This document shows, piece after piece, positions 59,564-64,000 of a stretch of 64,000 nucleotides of DNA. The notes beneath the pieces are model-generated. The model was not told the origin of the DNA. It did no database searches and saw nothing but the letters and a program-made list of their open reading frames with translations. The translations under genes and the position numbers were made by a program. The stretch is from Burkholderiales bacterium. Its GTDB lineage: Bacteria > Pseudomonadota > Gammaproteobacteria > Burkholderiales > Burkholderiaceae_C. The stretch is from the NCBI GenBank assembly GCA_016223165.1, contig JACRPO010000009.1, forward strand, positions 1,426,001-1,490,000. Reading direction: 5' to 3'. Numbering within the stretch: the first letter of the stretch is position 1; each line of letters begins with the position of its first letter.

Positions 59564-59684
59564 GGTTGAACGGGTAGGAAGGATGGGCGTTTGGAAGGCT
59601 CGGCCAAGCCCGGCAGGCCGGGCACCGCGGCCCGCGTCCCCGGCGCGACCGCAGGCCGCGGGCGCCGGGCACAATGCGTCGCCG

Positions 59685-60434
59685 ATGGCCAAGCGAAGCG
59701 AAATCGAACGGGCCCTCGCCGACCTCCTGCGGCCCGAGGCCTTCCGGGATTATGGGCCGAATGGTCTGCAGGTCGAGGGCCGCGCCGAGGTGCGCCGGCT
59801 CGTCTCCGGAGTCACCGCGAGCCTCGCTTTCATCGACGCCGCCATCGACGCCGGCGCCGATGCACTGCTCGTGCACCACGGCCTGTTCTGGCGCGGCCAG
59901 GACGGGCGGCTCACCGGCTGGCTGCGCGAGCGCGTGGCGCGCCTGCTGGCGCACGACGTGAGCCTGTTCGCCTATCACTTGCCTTTGGATGCCGAGCCCG
60001 AGTTCGGCAACAACGCGCAGTTCGGGCTGCGCTTGCAGCTGCGCGCCGACGCCCGCTTCGGCGAGCAGGACCTCGGCTTCATCGGCGCCGCCGGCCCCTG
60101 GCGCACGACGCAGGAGCTGGCGCAAGGCGCCGCGCAGGTGCTCGGCCGCGCCCCGGTGTGCGTGGCCGGCGACAGGCGAGCGCTCGCGCGCGTGGCCTGG
60201 TGCACCGGCGGCGCGCAGGGCTACTTCGAGGCCGCCATCGCCGCCGGCGCCGACGCCTTCGTCACCGGCGAGATCTCCGAGCCGCAGGCGCACCTGGCGC
60301 GCGAAACCGGCGTCGCCTTCCTCGCCTGCGGCCACCATGCGAGCGAGCGCTACGGCGCGCCGGCGCTGGCCGCGCACATCGCTGAGCGCTTCGGCATCGA
60401 GCACCGCTTCATCGAGATCGACAACCCGGCCTGA
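59685..60434 (+). CDS. Nif3-like dinuclear metal center protein
   Basis: DYGPNGLQVEGRAEVRRLVSGVTAS, DALLVHHGLFW, AYHLPLDAEPEFGNNAQFG, FLACGHHASERYG. Confidence 0.93.
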   Translation: MAKRSEIERALADLLRPEAFRDYGPNGLQVEGRAEVRRLVSGVTASLAFIDAAIDAGADALLVHHGLFWRGQDGRLTGWLRERVARLLAHDVSLFAYHLPLDAEPEFGNNAQFGLRLQLRADARFGEQDLGFIGAAGPWRTTQELAQGAAQVLGRAPVCVAGDRRALARVAWCTGGAQGYFEAAIAAGADAFVTGEISEPQAHLARETGVAFLACGHHASERYGAPALAAHIAERFGIEHRFIEIDNPA

Positions 60435-60453
60435 AGGGCCTGCGAGCGCGCCC

Positions 60454-61482
60454 GTGACCACACACCGACCCGCCGATGCGAGGGCACTGCCGCTGGTGGT
60501 GACGATGGGCGATGCCGCGGGCATCGGCCCGGAGATCATCGGGCGTGCCTTCGAGCGCGGGGCCCTCGCCGACGCCGTGGTCGCCGGCGACGCCGCCGTG
60601 CTGCGCCGCGCCGGCGCGGCGATGACGGCGCTGATCGACGAGCCGGGCGACCTGGCCGCCGTGCCGCCCGGCTGCTTGCCGGTGCTGGCCGTGCCCGGGC
60701 TGCCCGAGGGGCTGGCGGCCCTGCCCTGGGGACGGGTCGACGCACGCGCCGGCGCCGCGGCAGCCCGCTGCATCGAGCAGGCGGTGCACTGGGTGCGCGC
60801 CGGCGAGGCGGCGGCGATCGTCACCGCGCCGGTGCACAAGGAGGCGCTCGCCGCCGCCGGCCTGCCGTACCCGGGGCACACCGAGATGCTGCAGGCGCTG
60901 GCCACGCAGGCCGGCGCCTCGCCGCCGCCCGTGCGCATGATGCTGGCCAACGACGAGCTGCGCGTCGTGCTGGTGACCATCCACGTTTCGCTCAGGCGGG
61001 CGCTCGAGCTGCTCGACTTCGACGCCGTGCTGCAGACGCTGGCCATTGCGCACGAGGCCGGCCGCGGCTTCGGCATCGCCGCGCCGCGCATCGCCGTGGC
61101 CGGGCTCAATCCGCACGCCGGCGAGGGCGGGCTGTTCGGCGACGAGGAGATCCGCTTCATCGCACCGGCCGTGCAGGCCGCGCGAGGGCGCGGCATCGAC
61201 GCGCAGGGGCCGTTCGCGCCCGACACGGTGTTCATGCGCGCGCGCCGCGGCGAGTTCGACCTCGTGGTCGCCATGACGCACGACCACGGCCTGATCCCGG
61301 TCAAGTACCTCGGCGTCGAAGACGGCGTCAACGTCACGCTCGGCCTGCCCTTCGTGCGCACGAGCCCTGACCACGGCACGGCGTTCGACATCGCCGGGCG
61401 CGGCGTCGCCGATCCGTCGAGCCTGCTGGCGGCGTTGAAGTGGGCGCGGCGGCTGGTCGCCGGCCGGGCGCCGCGCGCCTGA
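60454..61482 (+). CDS. pdxA: 4-hydroxythreonine-4-phosphate dehydrogenase
   Basis: VVTMGDAAGIGPEII, PVHKEALAAAGLPYPGHTEML, VAGLNPHAGEGGLFGDEE, HDHGLIPVKYLG; GTG start. Confidence 0.93.
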   Translation: MTTHRPADARALPLVVTMGDAAGIGPEIIGRAFERGALADAVVAGDAAVLRRAGAAMTALIDEPGDLAAVPPGCLPVLAVPGLPEGLAALPWGRVDARAGAAAARCIEQAVHWVRAGEAAAIVTAPVHKEALAAAGLPYPGHTEMLQALATQAGASPPPVRMMLANDELRVVLVTIHVSLRRALELLDFDAVLQTLAIAHEAGRGFGIAAPRIAVAGLNPHAGEGGLFGDEEIRFIAPAVQAARGRGIDAQGPFAPDTVFMRARRGEFDLVVAMTHDHGLIPVKYLGVEDGVNVTLGLPFVRTSPDHGTAFDIAGRGVADPSSLLAALKWARRLVAGRAPRA

Positions 61483-61504
61483 CGGAACGCCGCGCTGCCG
61501 CCGC

Positions 61505-64000
61505 TCAGGCGGCGAGCGGCGCGAGGTGCGTGAGGTGCTTGCGCGCGCGCGCGGTGGCGCGGTCGATCAGCTCGACACCCTCGAAGGCGCGCAGCCGGCC
61601 CGATTCGCACAGCCGAACCAGCATGCGGTGCGTCAGCGTGTGGGCGCGCTTGTGGCGCTCGCCGCGCGTGAAGACGTAGAAGGTGCGCGCCGGGCTCACG
61701 TGCACGAGGCGCACGCGGTGCCACTGTTCGTCCAGGTGCATGTGGTAGGCATTGCCCACCTGCACGTGGTCGGCAAGGTCGCGGCCGGCGGTGGGTTCGA
61801 CCGCCTCGGCCAGCGCCGGCAGCGGGCCGATCGCCTTGGCCGCGAGCTCGGCCTCCTTGACCGCCTGGCGCTCCTCGGCAAACGAGGCGACGTCGATGTC
61901 GACCTTGCCGTTCCAGTTGATCGAGGCCTCGTCGACGAGGCCGATCTGCTGCGCCTCGGCGGCGCTGAGGCGGGGCAGCACGATCTCCTCGCTCAGCACC
62001 GGCAGCTGCATGCCCGGCGCGCCCAGGCTCTCCTTCGAGGGCACGGGCTTGGCGAGCGCGCCGTCGACCTGGCGCGCCATCAGGTTGATGTCGAGCATGC
62101 GCGCCGAGGGCGCCTTCAGCGCCTCGGCATGCGAGGGCATGAGCTGGCCGAAGAAGGCACGGCGTTCGCCGTCGGGCCAGCCGATCAGGTTCAGGCCCAT
62201 GTTCAGGGCCTGCATCATGTTGGGCAGGCCGGCGAGGAAGCTCTTGCGGTGCGCCGGCGTCGGCTTGGGCTGCACGCTCAGCACGAGGTCGAGGCAGGCC
62301 TGGCGCGCGCGCTTCATCTCGGCACTGTCGCCGCCGTGCGTGAGCGCCGTGCGCAGCAGCACGCGGCTCCACACCTGGCTGACGAAGTGCACGATGAAGT
62401 CCGGCGCCGCCAGGCCGCGCAGGTCCATCTCGAGCTGGCGCGCGTAGAGCTCGGTGAGCTGCGCCTCGTCTTCCTTGGCCGCCAGCATCGCCGGCGCGGC
62501 TCCGTGCGCGGCGGCGTTGCGGCCGGCGAGCTCGGCCGCGAACTCCTCGAGCGCCGCCAGCTTGTTGTCGTAAAGCTCGATCTGCTCGAAGTCGCCCTCG
62601 ACGACGTCGTGCACGAGGTCGCGCACCTTGGCCAGGAAGTCGCGCGCCTCGTTCTCGGAGAAGTCGTCGAAGGCGGCGCCGAGCGAGGCGATACGGTTGA
62701 TGAAGCGGCGCACGGGGTGCCGGCGCGAAGCGAAGAAGCTCGGGTCGCCGAGCGCCGCGCGCAGCACCGGCAGCTGCAGCCTCGCGATCTGGCGCGCCAG
62801 CTGCGGCGGCACCTTGGGGTCGGCGAGGATGGCGTCGAAGAGGCTGCCGATGACGTCGATGACGAGGTGGTCGAGTGCGCCTTTGCTCGCCTCGCGCAGC
62901 TCGTGCCGGTGGGCGCGGATGATGTTCGGCGCCAGCCCCTGCGGCGAGGTGTCGAAGCTGTTGGCGTTGCCGCCGAAGACGGGCTGCGTACTGACGGCCA
63001 GACGCCGCATCAACGCCATCATCGTGGCGTCGACCGTGCCCAGCGTGGCGCCGCCGCGGGAGCTGCGGCCGAAGCCGGCCCCGGCACCGGTGGAGTAGCC
63101 GCTGCTGCCGTAGCCGCTGCGACCGCCACCGCCTCGGCCGGAGGCGTGTCCGCCTTGGCCGCTGACCCCGCCGTGACCGGAGTGGCCGCCGCGGACACTC
63201 GCTCCGCCGCCAGGCCCCCCAACGACACCCCCGTAGCCGCTGCCGGCGGCGTAGCCCCCGGGGTGGCCGCGCCCGCCCCCGTAGCCGCCGCCATGTCCCG
63301 GCACTCCGGCGGCAGAGCCATGGCCGCCGTGGCCACCGTGGCCACCATGGCCCCCAAAACCTCCGTGCCCGGCCATGCCGCCGCTGGCGCCGCCGCCGTA
63401 GCCGAACCCTGGGTGACCCGATCCGTCGAACCCCGGGTCGATCGGCCGGCCAAGGGTGTCGTACTCGGTGGCCACATGGCCGCCGCTGTCGGCGACCGCG
63501 CCACCGGCGCCGGGTACGCGCTGCTGGCGCTGGCGCACGGCCAGCGACAACGGCTGCACGCCGGCGTTGCGCATGCGGCTCACGATGTCGGCGTAGGTCG
63601 TGCGCAGTTCGCTGCCGATGGAGCGGCTGAGCTCGGCCTGCAGCACCTTGCGAACTTCGGGCCGTTCGCTGACCGCCGTGACGCCGCGGATGAGGGCATG
63701 GCCGATGACCTCGGGCCGCAGCGGATTGCGCACCGCCGTCTCGCCGACCTGGCCGAGCAGCGAGCCGACGTAGCCGTCGAGCTCGCGCAGCTCCCATTCG
63801 CAGCCCGTCGCCACGTCGAGCGCGAAGCGCTCGGCGGTGATCTTCTTCTCCACCTCCTGGTTCTCGACGAGCGCGAGCGCGTCCCAGTTGGTGGCCTTCG
63901 GCGGCGCGTGCTCGCCGGGTGCCTGCGCCTCGCGCGCGATCCACTCGTCGAAGGCTTCGTTGAAGGCGAGCGTGAACGCTGCCCTCTTGCGGTTGAGCTC
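61505..64000 (-). CDS. DUF1631-like protein (5' end runs off window) with Gly/His-rich insert
   Basis: Continuous reverse-strand frame from 64000 (ELNRKRAAFTLAFNEAFDEWIARE...) to stop at 61505; long Gly/His-rich segment GGHGGHGGHGGHG. Confidence 0.8.
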   Translation of the reverse strand, partial: ELNRKRAAFTLAFNEAFDEWIAREAQAPGEHAPPKATNWDALALVENQEVEKKITAERFALDVATGCEWELRELDGYVGSLLGQVGETAVRNPLRPEVIGHALIRGVTAVSERPEVRKVLQAELSRSIGSELRTTYADIVSRMRNAGVQPLSLAVRQRQQRVPGAGGAVADSGGHVATEYDTLGRPIDPGFDGSGHPGFGYGGGASGGMAGHGGFGGHGGHGGHGGHGSAAGVPGHGGGYGGGRGHPGGYAAGSGYGGVVGGPGGGASVRGGHSGHGGVSGQGGHASGRGGGGRSGYGSSGYSTGAGAGFGRSSRGGATLGTVDATMMALMRRLAVSTQPVFGGNANSFDTSPQGLAPNIIRAHRHELREASKGALDHLVIDVIGSLFDAILADPKVPPQLARQIARLQLPVLRAALGDPSFFASRRHPVRRFINRIASLGAAFDDFSENEARDFLAKVRDLVHDVVEGDFEQIELYDNKLAALEEFAAELAGRNAAAHGAAPAMLAAKEDEAQLTELYARQLEMDLRGLAAPDFIVHFVSQVWSRVLLRTALTHGGDSAEMKRARQACLDLVLSVQPKPTPAHRKSFLAGLPNMMQALNMGLNLIGWPDGERRAFFGQLMPSHAEALKAPSARMLDINLMARQVDGALAKPVPSKESLGAPGMQLPVLSEEIVLPRLSAAEAQQIGLVDEASINWNGKVDIDVASFAEERQAVKEAELAAKAIGPLPALAEAVEPTAGRDLADHVQVGNAYHMHLDEQWHRVRLVHVSPARTFYVFTRGERHKRAHTLTHRMLVRLCESGRLRAFEGVELIDRATARARKHLTHLAPLAA

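Overview
GC-rich (Burkholderiales-like) chromosomal window, densely coding, with no rRNA, tRNA, CRISPR array or transposase recognised. Main blocks: (1) 1-22.6 kb, an exosortase A / PEP-CTERM extracellular polysaccharide locus: two PEP-CTERM proteins, a PqqD-like / HprK-like kinase / nucleotidyltransferase triad (HPr-rel-A type), a polyprenyl-phosphate sugar transferase, PrsK/PrsR/PrsT, a secreted trypsin-like protease, a nucleotide-sugar epimerase, a PgaC/PgaD/PgaA-like operon, an acyl carrier protein, the two exosortase-associated hydrolases and a stand-alone condensation-domain protein. (2) 28.5-38.3 kb, a selenium metabolism island: selenophosphate synthetase (SelD/SenC), SenB-type glycosyltransferase, EgtB/SenA-type enzyme and EgtD, i.e. 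a likely complete selenoneine pathway. It is followed by a PhnD/C/E/E-like ABC transporter (candidate selenium oxyanion importer) and an uncharacterised ATP-grasp protein in apparent operon with it. (3) A pair of ~160-bp palindromic MITE-like elements in inverted orientation (38.3 and 40.9 kb) with a compensatory stem change between copies. (4) An Mla-type lipid ABC system, a dihydrolipoyl-dehydrogenase-like enzyme, a cluster of small Cys-containing secreted proteins, a large SARP/AAA regulator, LpxC, an HtrA-like protease, Nif3-like, PdxA and a DUF1631-like protein with a Gly/His-rich insert that runs off the window. Assignments come from reading translated motifs and gene order only; no searches were run.
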